A stretch of DNA of 64,000 bases from an uncultured Desulfovibrio sp. (GCA_913063155.1 CAJXYU010000007.1:186001-250000); one strand, 5' to 3'; shown: positions 17,342-26,138, counted from the stretch's first letter. Notes: generated by a model from the letters alone, not told the origin. Numbers and translations are program-made.

Positions 17342-19177
17342 CTAGGACGACAGCAGCCAGACCAGAGCGTAGACGCCCAGGCCGGCCAGTATGGCAGCCG
17401 AGGCATAGGCCTGCAGCTTGCCGGTTTGGATGATGGTGGCCCCCTTTCCCAGTGAGCGTACCGAGGTGGCGGTTCCATCCACCACCGTATCGATTCCCTT
17501 GCGGTCGAAGATGGAGGAGATCCATGCCGAGCCCATGAGGCCGCGCAGGCCCAGGGTGCGGTAGACGCCGCTCCAGATCGTGTCTACGGCTGCAAAGGGG
17601 CGGGAGAACAGGGCCAGGAAGAGCCTGCCTCCCAGAATGTAGAGATATTCGAAGTCCACGTTGCGTTGCGCATGGGGGACGAGAATCTTTCGCATGGCCA
17701 CGAAGCCCAGGCCGGTGAAGCCCAGGATCAGGAAGGCCTGCAGCAGGTGCCAAGCCGTATACGGTACGTAGGGGTGTTCCAAGACCTCGGCCACATGGGC
17801 CACGAAGGGCGAGTACGCGGTCACGCCTTCCCGGAAGGGCAGCTGGGCGTAGAGCAGGCTCGGGAACAGGCCGGTGATCAGGCAGAGCGCGGCGCCGATG
17901 CCCATGGCCACGTACATGTTGGTCGGAATTGGCTTGAGTTCGCGTGCCGGATCTTCCTTCTTGGCGAAGAAGGCGAAGTACGGAAGCTTGAGGCCCACCG
18001 AAAGGAACGTGCCCACAGCGGCCAACTCCATGCCCAGCGCCAGCCAGGTGCGGTGCGCCTCGGCGGCCCCGGCGATGGTCATGGTCTTGCTGACGAATCC
18101 GTTGAAGAAGGGCATGCCCGAAATGGATACCCCGGCCACCGCATAGAGGATGAAAACCCAGGGCAGGCGGCCGACCAACCCTCCCAATTCGGTGAGCTTG
18201 GCGGTGCCTGCGGCGTGCAACAGGCAGCCCACTGACATGAACAGGAGGCCCTTGTACAGGATGTGCGCGTAAGCGTGGGCGCAGGCGCCGTTCAGGGTCA
18301 TGGCCGTTCCTATGCCCACCCCGGCCACCATGTATCCCACCTGGGAGACGATGTGATAGCCGAGGATGCGTCGCGCATTGTTTTCCATGGTCGCGTAGAA
18401 AACGCCGTACAGGCACATGATCACCCCGGCCACTGCCAGGATTTCGAATCCGGCGAACGCCCGGGCCAGAACATAGACGGCGGTTTTGGTGGTGTAGGCG
18501 CTCATGAATACCGCCCCTGTGACCGTGGCCTCGGGGTAGGCGTCGGGCAGCCAGGCGTGCAGCGGCACCACTGCGGCGTTGACGCAGAATCCCAGCAGGA
18601 TGAGCCAGTCGTAGTACATGGCCCCGGACGGATCAACGGGCACGAAGCTCATGGTGCCCAAGTCGGCGTAGCGCAGCAGAATGCCCCCGAGCAGGAACAG
18701 CCCTCCCAGGGTATGGAACAGAAAGTAGCGGAAGCCCGCCTTGACCGAGCGGGTGCTGCGGTTGGACCAGACCAGCATGGTGGAGGCCACGGACATGACT
18801 TCCCAGAAGATGAACAGGGTCAGGTAGTCCCCGGCGAACACGCAGCCGAAGCCGCCGCCCACATAGGCCAGGGAGGCCATGTGTTGGCCCTTGTCCTTCA
18901 GATGCATGGCGAAGATGAGGGAAATGAGCCCCTGCACGGCAAAGACGTTGGCGAAAATGGTGGACAGGGCGTCCACTCGGAAAAAGGTCAGGTCCATGCC
19001 GATGTAGTCGGCGAAGCCGGACGCGCCCGCGTCCATGGTGAGCACCGAAACGATGGCCAGCAGGGCCGGGACGGGCAGCAGCCACTTGAGCAGGCGCGTG
19101 GGAACGAGCGGCACCAGCAGGGACGCGCCCAGGAAATACAGGGCCGGGTGAGCGAGCAGGCTGTTAGTCGCGGTCAT
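17342..19177 (-). CDS. antiporter-like complex I subunit, MrpD-type core with NuoL-like C-terminal helix
   Basis: Membrane protein of 611 aa. The core resembles MrpD-family subunits (LTLFIFWEVMSVASTMLVW with the TM5 Glu, and TTKTAVYVLARAF with the TM8 Lys). The tail ends in a long amphipathic stretch plus a last TM (GKLQAYASAAILAGLGVYAL), as in NuoL, where the lateral helix ties the pump modules together. The TM7 position that is Lys in most pumps is Asn200 (FCVNAAVVPLHAWLPDAYP; codon at 18578-18580). GGAGGA precedes the ATG at 19177. The start overlaps the 90-aa membrane-peptide gene by 14 bases. Confidence 0.88.
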   Translation of the reverse strand: MTATNSLLAHPALYFLGASLLVPLVPTRLLKWLLPVPALLAIVSVLTMDAGASGFADYIGMDLTFFRVDALSTIFANVFAVQGLISLIFAMHLKDKGQHMASLAYVGGGFGCVFAGDYLTLFIFWEVMSVASTMLVWSNRSTRSVKAGFRYFLFHTLGGLFLLGGILLRYADLGTMSFVPVDPSGAMYYDWLILLGFCVNAAVVPLHAWLPDAYPEATVTGAVFMSAYTTKTAVYVLARAFAGFEILAVAGVIMCLYGVFYATMENNARRILGYHIVSQVGYMVAGVGIGTAMTLNGACAHAYAHILYKGLLFMSVGCLLHAAGTAKLTELGGLVGRLPWVFILYAVAGVSISGMPFFNGFVSKTMTIAGAAEAHRTWLALGMELAAVGTFLSVGLKLPYFAFFAKKEDPARELKPIPTNMYVAMGIGAALCLITGLFPSLLYAQLPFREGVTAYSPFVAHVAEVLEHPYVPYTAWHLLQAFLILGFTGLGFVAMRKILVPHAQRNVDFEYLYILGGRLFLALFSRPFAAVDTIWSGVYRTLGLRGLMGSAWISSIFDRKGIDTVVDGTATSVRSLGKGATIIQTGKLQAYASAAILAGLGVYALVWLLSS

Positions 19178-19436
19178 AACAGTCCTCCTCCATGGCCAGC
19201 ATCGGGGCGACGATCTTCTTGAGCACGAATGCCAGCACCACCGCGCCAACGAACCCGAACAGGGCCCAGAAACCCGGCCAGTGTTCGGCCGCAAAATGCG
19301 GATGGTGCGGCAGCAGGAACATGTTGGCCATGAGCAGTACGGCCAGAACCACGACGAATCCCCAGAACCAGTGGACTGCCTTGTACCGTTGTCCTTCGAA
19401 CCATTGTCCCAGTCTGTTCTTCATGCCCGTCTCCAT
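19164..19436 (-). CDS. small two-TM membrane protein within the nuo operon
   Basis: A 90-aa protein with TM segments at about 22-41 (FWGFVVVLAVLLMANMFLL) and 53-75 (GFWALFGFVGAVVLAFVLKK), a short linker with His residues and an acidic C-terminal tail. It is placed between the two MrpD/NuoL-like genes. It starts 2 bases after the upstream gene's stop and overlaps the next start by 14 bases, so it is certainly read with them. ATG at 19424 is an alternative start. I do not recognise the family; an accessory subunit of the membrane arm is a reasonable inference. Confidence 0.82.
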   Translation of the reverse strand: METGMKNRLGQWFEGQRYKAVHWFWGFVVVLAVLLMANMFLLPHHPHFAAEHWPGFWALFGFVGAVVLAFVLKKIVAPMLAMEEDCYDRD

Positions 19437-19438
19437 AT

Positions 19439-20923
19439 CTAAAATCCCTTGAACGTGTTGATGAAGTTCAAAAATGTCTCAGGATAGAGCCCCAGGAACA
19501 CGGACATTGCCGCGGTGATGCACAGGGGGGCGACCATGACCAGGGGGGCCTCGTCGTACTGCTCGATGGCCGCTTCCGGAGCGGGTTCGCGGAAGAAGGC
19601 CCGGAAGATGATGGGGCCGAAGTAGCCCGCGTTGAGCAGGGTGGAGGCCAGCAGGGCGCAGAGGAGTATATAGTGGTGGATGGCCACGGCGCCCTGGGCC
19701 ATGTACCACTTGCTTACGAAGCCGCAGACCGGCGGTACGCCGATCATGCTCAGGCTGGCCACGGCGAATGCGCCGAAGGTCCAGGGCATGCGGCGACCCA
19801 GCCCGTTCATGAGGCTGATCTTCTTGATGTGCGTGGCCACATAGATGGACCCTGCGCCCATGAAGAGAGTGATCTTGGAAAACGCATGGTGGGCGATATG
19901 CATGAGTCCGCCCTGTACCGCGACGGGCGTGAGCATGGCCACGCCGATGATGACGTAGGAGAGCTGGCTCACCGTGGAGTAGGCCAGCCGCGCTTTTATG
20001 TCGTCCTTGGTCAGGGCGATGATGGAGGCCGCCACGATGGTGAAGGCGGCCAGGTAGGCGGTGGGGATGCCCAGGAAGAGCCGGTCCATGGTCTCCACGC
20101 CGAATCCGGACAGGATGATACGACTCAGTGAGAAGACGCCCGCCTTGACCACCGCCACCGCGTGCAGCAGTGCGGATACCGGCGTGGGGGCCACCATGGC
20201 CGAAGGCAGCCAGTTGTGCAGCGGCATGATGGCCGCCTTGGCCAGCCCGGCCACGTAGAGGACGTAGGTCAGCGTCACCAGGGTCGGGTTGGCATCCGCC
20301 GGGAAAATGCCGGTGACCAGGTCGCCCAGGCGGAAGTCCAGGGTCCCGCAGAGGACGTAGGTCAGGATCATGGCCGGCAACAGGAAGAGTTTGGACGTGC
20401 CCATGAGGTAGACGAAATATTTGCGCGCGCCGGAGAAAGCCTCTTCATCCTCGTGGTGAGCCACCAGGGGGTAGGTGAACACCGAGATGATCTCGTAGAA
20501 GAGATAGAGGGTGAAGATGTTGGCGGCGGTGGCTACGCCCACGGCCCCGAAGATGGCTGTGGCGAAGCAGAAGTAATAGCGGGTCTGGGCGTGCTCGTTG
20601 AGCGAGCGCATGTAGCCGATGTTGTAGGCCGTGACCAGGAACCACAGGAAGGTGGCGATGAGCCCGAAGATGAGGGCGAGCCCGTCTGCGCAGAACTTCA
20701 CGGTCATGCCCGGCAGGATGGTGAACAGGGTAAAGGTGTAGATCTTTCCTGACAACACGCCCGGAGCAAAGGAGACCATGGCCACGAAGCTCATGGCCGC
20801 GGCCGCGAAGGACACGCCCTCGCGCATGTTCTGGTCCCGGCGCAACAGCCAGATGACCATGGGGGCCGCAAAGGTGACGGCCAGGGGAATGAGCAGAGCG
20901 GGAGAATGAACGAATGTGACCAT
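19439..20923 (-). CDS. antiporter-like complex I subunit of MrpD/NuoL type
   Basis: Membrane protein of 494 aa with about 14 TM segments and no long lateral helix at its C terminus. MrpD-like marks are FTLYLFYEIISVFTYPLV (TM5 Glu), GLAKAAIMPLHNWLPSAMV (TM7 Lys), HAVAVVKAGVFSLSRII (TM8 Lys) and AYSTVSQLSYVIIGV. Pump residues are therefore intact. It sits where nuoL normally follows nuoK and starts 3 bases after the nuoK stop. With the 611-aa protein, NuoM and NuoN it gives four antiporter-like subunits in one operon, one more than in standard complex I. Confidence 0.9.
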   Translation of the reverse strand: MVTFVHSPALLIPLAVTFAAPMVIWLLRRDQNMREGVSFAAAAMSFVAMVSFAPGVLSGKIYTFTLFTILPGMTVKFCADGLALIFGLIATFLWFLVTAYNIGYMRSLNEHAQTRYYFCFATAIFGAVGVATAANIFTLYLFYEIISVFTYPLVAHHEDEEAFSGARKYFVYLMGTSKLFLLPAMILTYVLCGTLDFRLGDLVTGIFPADANPTLVTLTYVLYVAGLAKAAIMPLHNWLPSAMVAPTPVSALLHAVAVVKAGVFSLSRIILSGFGVETMDRLFLGIPTAYLAAFTIVAASIIALTKDDIKARLAYSTVSQLSYVIIGVAMLTPVAVQGGLMHIAHHAFSKITLFMGAGSIYVATHIKKISLMNGLGRRMPWTFGAFAVASLSMIGVPPVCGFVSKWYMAQGAVAIHHYILLCALLASTLLNAGYFGPIIFRAFFREPAPEAAIEQYDEAPLVMVAPLCITAAMSVFLGLYPETFLNFINTFKGF

Positions 20924-20925
20924 GC

Positions 20926-21234
20926 CTACCCCTTGAGCTCGGATGTGGTTTTGGAGGATGCGTTGCCGAAACGCTTGGCCACCACCAGGATGATGGCCAG
21001 TGCCAGGGTTGCTTCTGCCGCGGCCAGGCCCATGACCAGCAGGGAGGAAAGCTGGGCCAGTGCGCCGTCGGCGGCGGTGAGCTGGCCCGAGGCCGTGATG
21101 CTCAGGGCTGCGCCGTTGAGCATCAACTCCACGCTGATAAGCATGCCCACCAGGCTGCGGCGGGCCATGAAGCCGTAGAGGCCGAGGGCCAGCAGGAAAA
21201 GGCTCACGAAATGATATGCGTACAGGGCGTTCAT
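20926..21234 (-). CDS. nuoK: NADH-quinone oxidoreductase subunit K
   Basis: Small membrane subunit of 102 aa with three TM segments. The conserved membrane glutamates are seen in LISVELMLNGAAL and MGLAAAEATLALAIIL, which are needed for proton transfer in the family. AGGAGG lies 9-10 bases before the ATG at 21234. The start overlaps the nuoJ stop (ATGA), as is common for this gene pair. Confidence 0.96.
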   Translation of the reverse strand: MNALYAYHFVSLFLLALGLYGFMARRSLVGMLISVELMLNGAALSITASGQLTAADGALAQLSSLLVMGLAAAEATLALAIILVVAKRFGNASSKTTSELKG

Positions 21235-21737
21235 CGTGCGTCCCTCCTTTCGAATCCCAGGACCACTGCCCCGGCCATGGCCACGAAGAGAACCACGGAG
21301 ATGAGTTCGAAGGCCAGGACGTATTCGCCCAGAAGCTTCTTGCCGAGGATGGCGATGTCCACCAGCTCCGGTGCGGGCAGGGTGACCACGTCGGTCTTGA
21401 AGAGCACCAGGCCCAGCAACAGCGGCAGCAGGAGCGAGGCCCCCACTATGACCAGGCGTCCCAGCGCCGAGGTCGATCCTTCGCCGTCCTCGCCTCGGGT
21501 GAGCATGATGGCGAAGAAGATGAGCACGGCCACGGCGCCCACATAAATGAGGATCTGCATCAGGGCCATGAAGGGCGCGTTCATGAGCAGGTAGAGTCCG
21601 GCCGTTCCGAACAGGGCCGCGATGAGCCCCACCATGGAGCGCACCAGGCTCGCCGCCGACACCGCCAGGAAGCCGCCTGCGGCGATTATCAGGCTGTAGA
21701 GTGCGAACAGGAATTGTGCCGCCATGGTTTCGTTCAT
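21231..21737 (-). CDS. nuoJ: NADH-quinone oxidoreductase subunit J
   Basis: Membrane subunit of 168 aa with five TM segments. The third TM region has NAPFMALMQILIYVGAVAVLIFFAIML, where the conserved Tyr/Gly kink of NuoJ lies. ATG at 21737 is chosen because GGAGG lies just upstream and the start overlaps the nuoI stop by 4 bases; the frame continues upstream without NuoJ-like sequence. It forms the E-channel region with NuoH, NuoA and NuoK. Confidence 0.95.
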   Translation of the reverse strand: MNETMAAQFLFALYSLIIAAGGFLAVSAASLVRSMVGLIAALFGTAGLYLLMNAPFMALMQILIYVGAVAVLIFFAIMLTRGEDGEGSTSALGRLVIVGASLLLPLLLGLVLFKTDVVTLPAPELVDIAILGKKLLGEYVLAFELISVVLFVAMAGAVVLGFERRDAR

Positions 21738-22318
21738 GACTTTTCCTCCACGGAGCGTTTCAGGCGCGCCAACAGGTCCAGTTTCAAGTTCTTCTTGTCC
21801 ATTTCGGCCCAGTACACGTGTTCGGAGTGGCGCAGGGAGTGCACCGGGCAGTGGGTCACGCACAGGGAGCATAGAGAACACAGGCTGTAGTCCAGCTCGA
21901 ACTTGGCCAGGCTCTTCTTGCCTTTCTTGGGAGCGGGTTCGGGCCGCTTGGTGAGTGGGGCCTGCCCTTCCTTGGGTTCCTCCGTCTGGGGCGGTTTGGG
22001 CGGCTTTTCAACGTTGGCCTTGATGGAAATGCAGCCCGATGGGCAGATGCGCATGCATTTCATACACAGGATGCAGCGGGCCGTTCCCGGATTCTTGGGC
22101 TTGCCCACCAGCTCGATGTGCCCGCGGTATCCGGTCAGGGAGACCGGCTTCACCGTCTGGCGCGGGTAATGCACGGTGACCTGTTTGTCCGTGAAATATT
22201 TTCCGGTGACGCCGAGGCCCACGACGAGGCTCCAGAGCCCCTTGGCCGTGTCGCGCAGGGTGCCCAGGAATCCGGCTTCAGGCTTGGGTGTCTGCTTGAT
22301 GTTCGCTTTGATCGTCAC
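21734..22318 (-). CDS. nuoI: NADH-quinone oxidoreductase subunit I
   Basis: Peripheral 8Fe subunit of 194 aa carrying clusters N6a and N6b, CILCMKCMRICPSGC and CSLCSLCVTHCP. They pass electrons to NuoB. Between the two motifs lies an unusual Pro/Lys-rich spacer of about 40 residues (EKPPKPPQTEEPKEG and a Lys-rich run), longer than in typical NuoI. It lies 10 bases downstream of nuoH. With no nuoEFG in the operon, this subunit is a likely entry site for electrons from ferredoxin or another donor. Confidence 0.95.
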   Translation of the reverse strand: MTIKANIKQTPKPEAGFLGTLRDTAKGLWSLVVGLGVTGKYFTDKQVTVHYPRQTVKPVSLTGYRGHIELVGKPKNPGTARCILCMKCMRICPSGCISIKANVEKPPKPPQTEEPKEGQAPLTKRPEPAPKKGKKSLAKFELDYSLCSLCSLCVTHCPVHSLRHSEHVYWAEMDKKNLKLDLLARLKRSVEEKS

Positions 22319-22328
22319 GGGGAGACTC

Positions 22329-23309
22329 CTAAAAGACCTTTACCAGTACGGCGGTGAGCAGCAGGTTTGCCAACGCCAGGGGGATGAACCATTTCCAGCA
22401 TATGTTCAGAACCTGATCGAAGCGCACGCGCGGATAGGTCCAGCGGAACCACATCATGATGGTCAGGAGCGCGTACATCTTGACCAGGAACCACCACGGA
22501 CCGGAGATGAACGGCCCTTTCCAGCCGCCCAGGAACAGGATGGTGGCCACGGAGCAGACCACGATCATTTCCGCGTATTCGGCCAGGAAGAACAGGCCGA
22601 AGCCCATGCCCGAATATTCGGTGTGGAACCCAGCGGTCAGCTCACTCTCGGCCTCGGGCACGTCAAAGGGCGCGCGGTTGGTCTCGGCCACGGCGCAGGT
22701 GAAGAAGATGACGAAGGCCAGGGGCTGGGTAACCACGTTCCACTGCCAGGGCCAGGCACCCTGCATGGCGGTGATTTCTCCCAGGTCCAGGGTGCCGGTC
22801 ATGAAGGCCACGGCCAGCACCGTGAGCAGCAGGGGAATCTCGTAGGCCACGGACTGGGACACGGCGCGGGCCGCACCCAGCAGGCCCCACTTGTTGTTGG
22901 AGCCCCATCCGGCCAGGCACAGGGCGAGCACGTTGAATCCGGCGAAGGCCAGGATAAGCAGCAGGCCCAGGTTGGTCTCAACGCCGAACAGATTCGGGCC
23001 GAATTCGATGGGCAGGAAAAGCACGAAGATGGGCATGAAGGAAAGGATCGGGGCGGTCCAGAACAGCCACTTGTCCGCGCCCTCCGGGGCCACCAGTTGC
23101 TTGCCCACCAGTTTCAGGGCGTCGGCCACCGGGGTCAGGACGCCGTGGGGCCCGACTTCGAAGGGGCCGGGGCGGCGCTGGATGTGCCCGGCGATTTTTC
23201 GTTCCATGTAAACCAGCAGCAGTCCGTTGAGGCCGATGAACACTGCCAGGGCTACAATGCACAGGACCAGTCGCAGGGCAGGTTCGGGGATGGCGGCGAA
23301 GTTCATCAT
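22329..23309 (-). CDS. nuoH: NADH-quinone oxidoreductase subunit H
   Basis: Membrane subunit of 326 aa that forms the quinone chamber with NuoB and NuoD. Characteristic stretches are GLLLVYMERKIAGHIQRRPGPFEVGPHG, split by its conserved Glu-Arg-Lys, and AETNRAPFDVPEAESELTAGFHTEYSG, in two adjacent parts. Its length matches the family. The start overlaps the nuoCD stop as ATGA. Confidence 0.96.
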   Translation of the reverse strand: MMNFAAIPEPALRLVLCIVALAVFIGLNGLLLVYMERKIAGHIQRRPGPFEVGPHGVLTPVADALKLVGKQLVAPEGADKWLFWTAPILSFMPIFVLFLPIEFGPNLFGVETNLGLLLILAFAGFNVLALCLAGWGSNNKWGLLGAARAVSQSVAYEIPLLLTVLAVAFMTGTLDLGEITAMQGAWPWQWNVVTQPLAFVIFFTCAVAETNRAPFDVPEAESELTAGFHTEYSGMGFGLFFLAEYAEMIVVCSVATILFLGGWKGPFISGPWWFLVKMYALLTIMMWFRWTYPRVRFDQVLNICWKWFIPLALANLLLTAVLVKVF

Positions 23310-25054
23310 CTGTCGATCTCCGGTATGACGAGGTCAAGGCTGCCCAGAATGGACACGGCATCTGCCAACAGGGTTCCCTGGGCGCATTCGGCAAAGAGGC
23401 TCAGGTTGGAAAATCCGGGGGCCCGCAGCTTGACGCGGTAGGGCTTTTTTCCGCCGTCGCTGGCCACATATACGCCGATCTTGCCGCGCGCGCCTTCCAC
23501 GGCGGCGTAGGCCTCGCCCGAGGGGGGAGTGAATCCGGCGTTGGGGGCCTTTTTGATGATGTGGCCGTCGTCCGCTCCATCCAGCAGGTCCAGAGCCTGC
23601 TCGATGATCTTGATGCTTTCGGCCATCTCGTCCATGCGCACCATGTAGCGGGACATGGCGTCGTGCCCGTCGTAGACCGGGATTTCGAAGTCCAGTTCGT
23701 CGTAGACGGAGTAGGGAGAATTCATGCGCACATCGTAGGCCACGCCCGCGCCGCGCAGCACCGGGCCGGTGGCCCCGTAACGGCGACACATGGACGGGTC
23801 GATGACGCCGATATCCTCCACCCGTTTTCTGAGGATCAGGTTTTCGGTCACCAGGGCGGTGAACATGGGCAGCCTGTCCCGCAGGGTGTGGACGATGCTC
23901 CGGGTGCGCTCCGCAAAATCCCCGGGCACGTCGCAGGTCACGCCGCCGAACACGAAGTAGCAGTACGTCAGGCGTGAACCCGTGATCACCTGGAGCAGGT
24001 CCATGATTCTTTCGCGGTCTTCGAACGCGTACATGATGGGCGTGAACGCGCCCAGGTCCAGAAGATAAGCGCCCCACCAGAGCAGGTGGGAGCTGAGCCG
24101 GTTCAATTCGTTGGTGATGACCCGGATCAGTTCGGCCCGGCGCGGCACTTCGATGTCGGCCAGTTTTTCCACGGCCAGACAGTAGGCATGGTTCCAGGCC
24201 AGGGCATGCAGGTAGTCCACGCGGCCCATGTTGGGCAGGTACTGGTGGAATGTCTTCACCTCGCCCATTTTTTCGTGCATGCGGTGGATGTAGCCCAGGA
24301 CGGGTTCGGCGCGGATTACGTATTCGCCGTCCAACTCCAGTACGACGCGCAGCACGCCGTGGGTGGAGGGGTGCTGCGGGCCCATGTTCAAGACCAGCCG
24401 GTCGTCGCTGTAGGTGGTCTCGAAATGTTTGGAGTAGAAGTCCCCGTCCTCCACTTCCAGACGCATGTTGGCGGGCATGTCCGGTTGCTTGAAGCGCAGT
24501 TCCGGGATGCAGCGCAGGGGGAATTCGTCCTTTTTGGCCGAGTGCAGATTCAGGGCGCAGCTACAGAGCATGTGGTCCGAGTCACACTCGATGAACTTCT
24601 GCCCGGGCACGATGTCGAAATAGGAAACACGGTCCTTTTCCCTTTTCTCCAGAGGATGCTCCTCGGCCATGTCGTCCGGCAGAAGCAGGGGCGTGGGATT
24701 GGGGTGGTCCTCATAGTTGACCGGGTAGAAATCCATGTTTTCGCGTTCATGCCAGTCCGCGCCCGGATAAACTCCGGCGATGCTCGGGAAGCAGGCTTCG
24801 TCGTGCGGGGCAATGGTGCGGATGGTGACGCGGTCCTGTTTGTCCCAGTGGGTGAAGCGGTATTGTCCCTGGATTCCCTCGCTGACGTCCAGCAGGGTGA
24901 TGTCGTCCAACGCGTACCCGGCTTCAAGCATCATGGCCGCCGCATCGGCCAGGCGGGTGCGGTCCATGTAGACGGAACACCCCTGGCCGGAGACGTGGTC
25001 GTCCACCACGGCCCTGTTTTCGCGTTCGTAGGAGAAGATCAGATCCTCGCGCAT
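23306..25054 (-). CDS. nuoCD: fused NADH-quinone oxidoreductase subunits C and D
   Basis: Peripheral-arm protein of 582 aa. The NuoC-like part (about 1-140) includes FTHWDKQDRVTIRTIAPHDEA and the YPGADWHERE motif. A spacer of about 70 residues with several cysteines (MLCSCALNLHSAKKDEFPLRC) follows, then NuoD (about 215-582) starting NMGPQHPSTHGVLR, with the quinone-site His residues, and later LRGAGVAYDVR and EGARGKIGVYVASDG. The C-D fusion is known from enterobacteria and some other lineages; the cysteine-bearing spacer is not typical. It begins 3 bases after the nuoB stop. Confidence 0.93.
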   Translation of the reverse strand: MREDLIFSYERENRAVVDDHVSGQGCSVYMDRTRLADAAAMMLEAGYALDDITLLDVSEGIQGQYRFTHWDKQDRVTIRTIAPHDEACFPSIAGVYPGADWHERENMDFYPVNYEDHPNPTPLLLPDDMAEEHPLEKREKDRVSYFDIVPGQKFIECDSDHMLCSCALNLHSAKKDEFPLRCIPELRFKQPDMPANMRLEVEDGDFYSKHFETTYSDDRLVLNMGPQHPSTHGVLRVVLELDGEYVIRAEPVLGYIHRMHEKMGEVKTFHQYLPNMGRVDYLHALAWNHAYCLAVEKLADIEVPRRAELIRVITNELNRLSSHLLWWGAYLLDLGAFTPIMYAFEDRERIMDLLQVITGSRLTYCYFVFGGVTCDVPGDFAERTRSIVHTLRDRLPMFTALVTENLILRKRVEDIGVIDPSMCRRYGATGPVLRGAGVAYDVRMNSPYSVYDELDFEIPVYDGHDAMSRYMVRMDEMAESIKIIEQALDLLDGADDGHIIKKAPNAGFTPPSGEAYAAVEGARGKIGVYVASDGGKKPYRVKLRAPGFSNLSLFAECAQGTLLADAVSILGSLDLVIPEIDR

Positions 25055-25057
25055 GGC

Positions 25058-25660
25058 CTAACTGCCCTCCTTCCCGGTCTCGGGTTCGCCGCTTGCCGGT
25101 TTCCGGACTTCAGCCGAATCGGGACCGGCCGGGGAGGGCTCGAAGCCTTCGGGCAGGGGCCACCAGCGGCGGCCGGTAATCTTTTCCTGGATCTGGAACA
25201 GGCCTTCCAATAACCCTTCGGGCCGCGGCGGGCAGCCGGGCACATAGACGTCCACCGGAACAAGCTGGTCGACTCCCTCGATGATGCCGTACTGGCCCTT
25301 GAATTTGAACGGGCCGCCCGAGATGGCGCAGTTGCCCAGGGCCATGACCCACTTGGGTGCGGGCATTTGCTCATAGAGCCGCACCACGGCGGGGGCCATC
25401 TTCTTGGAAACGGTTCCGGCCACGATCATGAGGTCGGACTGGCGAGGTGACGGCCGGAAGACTTCCGCGCCGAAACGGGCCATGTCGAAGCGGGCCATGC
25501 CGGCGGCCATCATTTCGATGGCGCAGCAGGCCAGACCGAAGGTCATGGGCCAGAGCGACATGGCCCGGCACAGGTCCACCACTTTCTGGACCGGGGCGGA
25601 GGCGATCATGGCCGAGTCGACGGTGGTGACGGCCGGGGTCAGCGGATTCTGCGGGGCCAT
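25058..25660 (-). CDS. nuoB: NADH-quinone oxidoreductase subunit B
   Basis: Subunit of 200 aa that holds cluster N2, the last cluster before quinone. The ligands are visible: the adjacent Cys pair in [12 protein letters not shown], the Cys in GNCAISGG and the Cys in [10 protein letters not shown]. The C terminus has an extra 30 residues rich in Pro, Glu and Lys. ATG at 25660 is chosen from AGGGAG about 7 bases upstream and from alignment to NuoB; the start lies within the last 22 bases of nuoA. Confidence 0.96.
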   Translation of the reverse strand: MAPQNPLTPAVTTVDSAMIASAPVQKVVDLCRAMSLWPMTFGLACCAIEMMAAGMARFDMARFGAEVFRPSPRQSDLMIVAGTVSKKMAPAVVRLYEQMPAPKWVMALGNCAISGGPFKFKGQYGIIEGVDQLVPVDVYVPGCPPRPEGLLEGLFQIQEKITGRRWWPLPEGFEPSPAGPDSAEVRKPASGEPETGKEGS

Positions 25661-26016
25661 GTGAACACTCCCTTTTTCCAGAAGTAAAAACATCCCAGTC
25701 CAAGGGCGGCCAAGAAGATGAAGACCTTGAGCAGGGGAACCCAGCCGATACTTTCGGGGTAGTGGGCGGCCACCGGGAAAAGGTAGAGGACGTCCACGTC
25801 GAAGGCGAGGAAGAGCAGAGCGTAGAAATAATAGTTGATGCCGAAGCGGCCCCAGGGAGAGCCGTGGGGTCGGATGCCGCATTCATAAGGAGTATGCAGC
25901 TCTCCGCCACGCGCCTTTGGAGCCAGTAGCAAGGAGCCCGCGAGGGGCCCTCCAGCGAAGGCTATGCCGACCAGCAGACCGATAACAACCGCAATATTCA
26001 GCCAGGAAAAGATCAT
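25639..26016 (-). CDS. nuoA: NADH-quinone oxidoreductase subunit A
   Basis: Membrane subunit of 125 aa with three TM segments. The typical loop between TM1 and TM2 is present ([29 protein letters not shown] in consecutive parts), with its conserved Cys, and [12 protein letters not shown] carries the membrane acidic residues. It is the first gene of the operon; the promoter must lie in the 278-base divergent gap upstream. GGGAG precedes the ATG at 26016 at a rather long spacing. Confidence 0.95.
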   Translation of the reverse strand: MIFSWLNIAVVIGLLVGIAFAGGPLAGSLLLAPKARGGELHTPYECGIRPHGSPWGRFGINYYFYALLFLAFDVDVLYLFPVAAHYPESIGWVPLLKVFIFLAALGLGCFYFWKKGVFTWPRRIR

Positions 26017-26132
26017 CGCAACGCACTCCCTCGACAGTTTGAATTTGACGCACAGGAAGTTCCGATAGCACTCTCAAAGCATGTAAAGACCTACAAGGTA
26101 AAGGCGAAAGCAAGCTTGCGCTCATTTTCACA

Positions 26133-26138
26133 ATTATA
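26133..26138 (-). promoter_or_regulatory. possible -10 element of the nuo operon
   Basis: On the minus strand this is TATAAT, about 120 bases upstream of nuoA. No convincing -35 hexamer is seen 16-18 bases further up, so the call is tentative. Confidence 0.35.
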
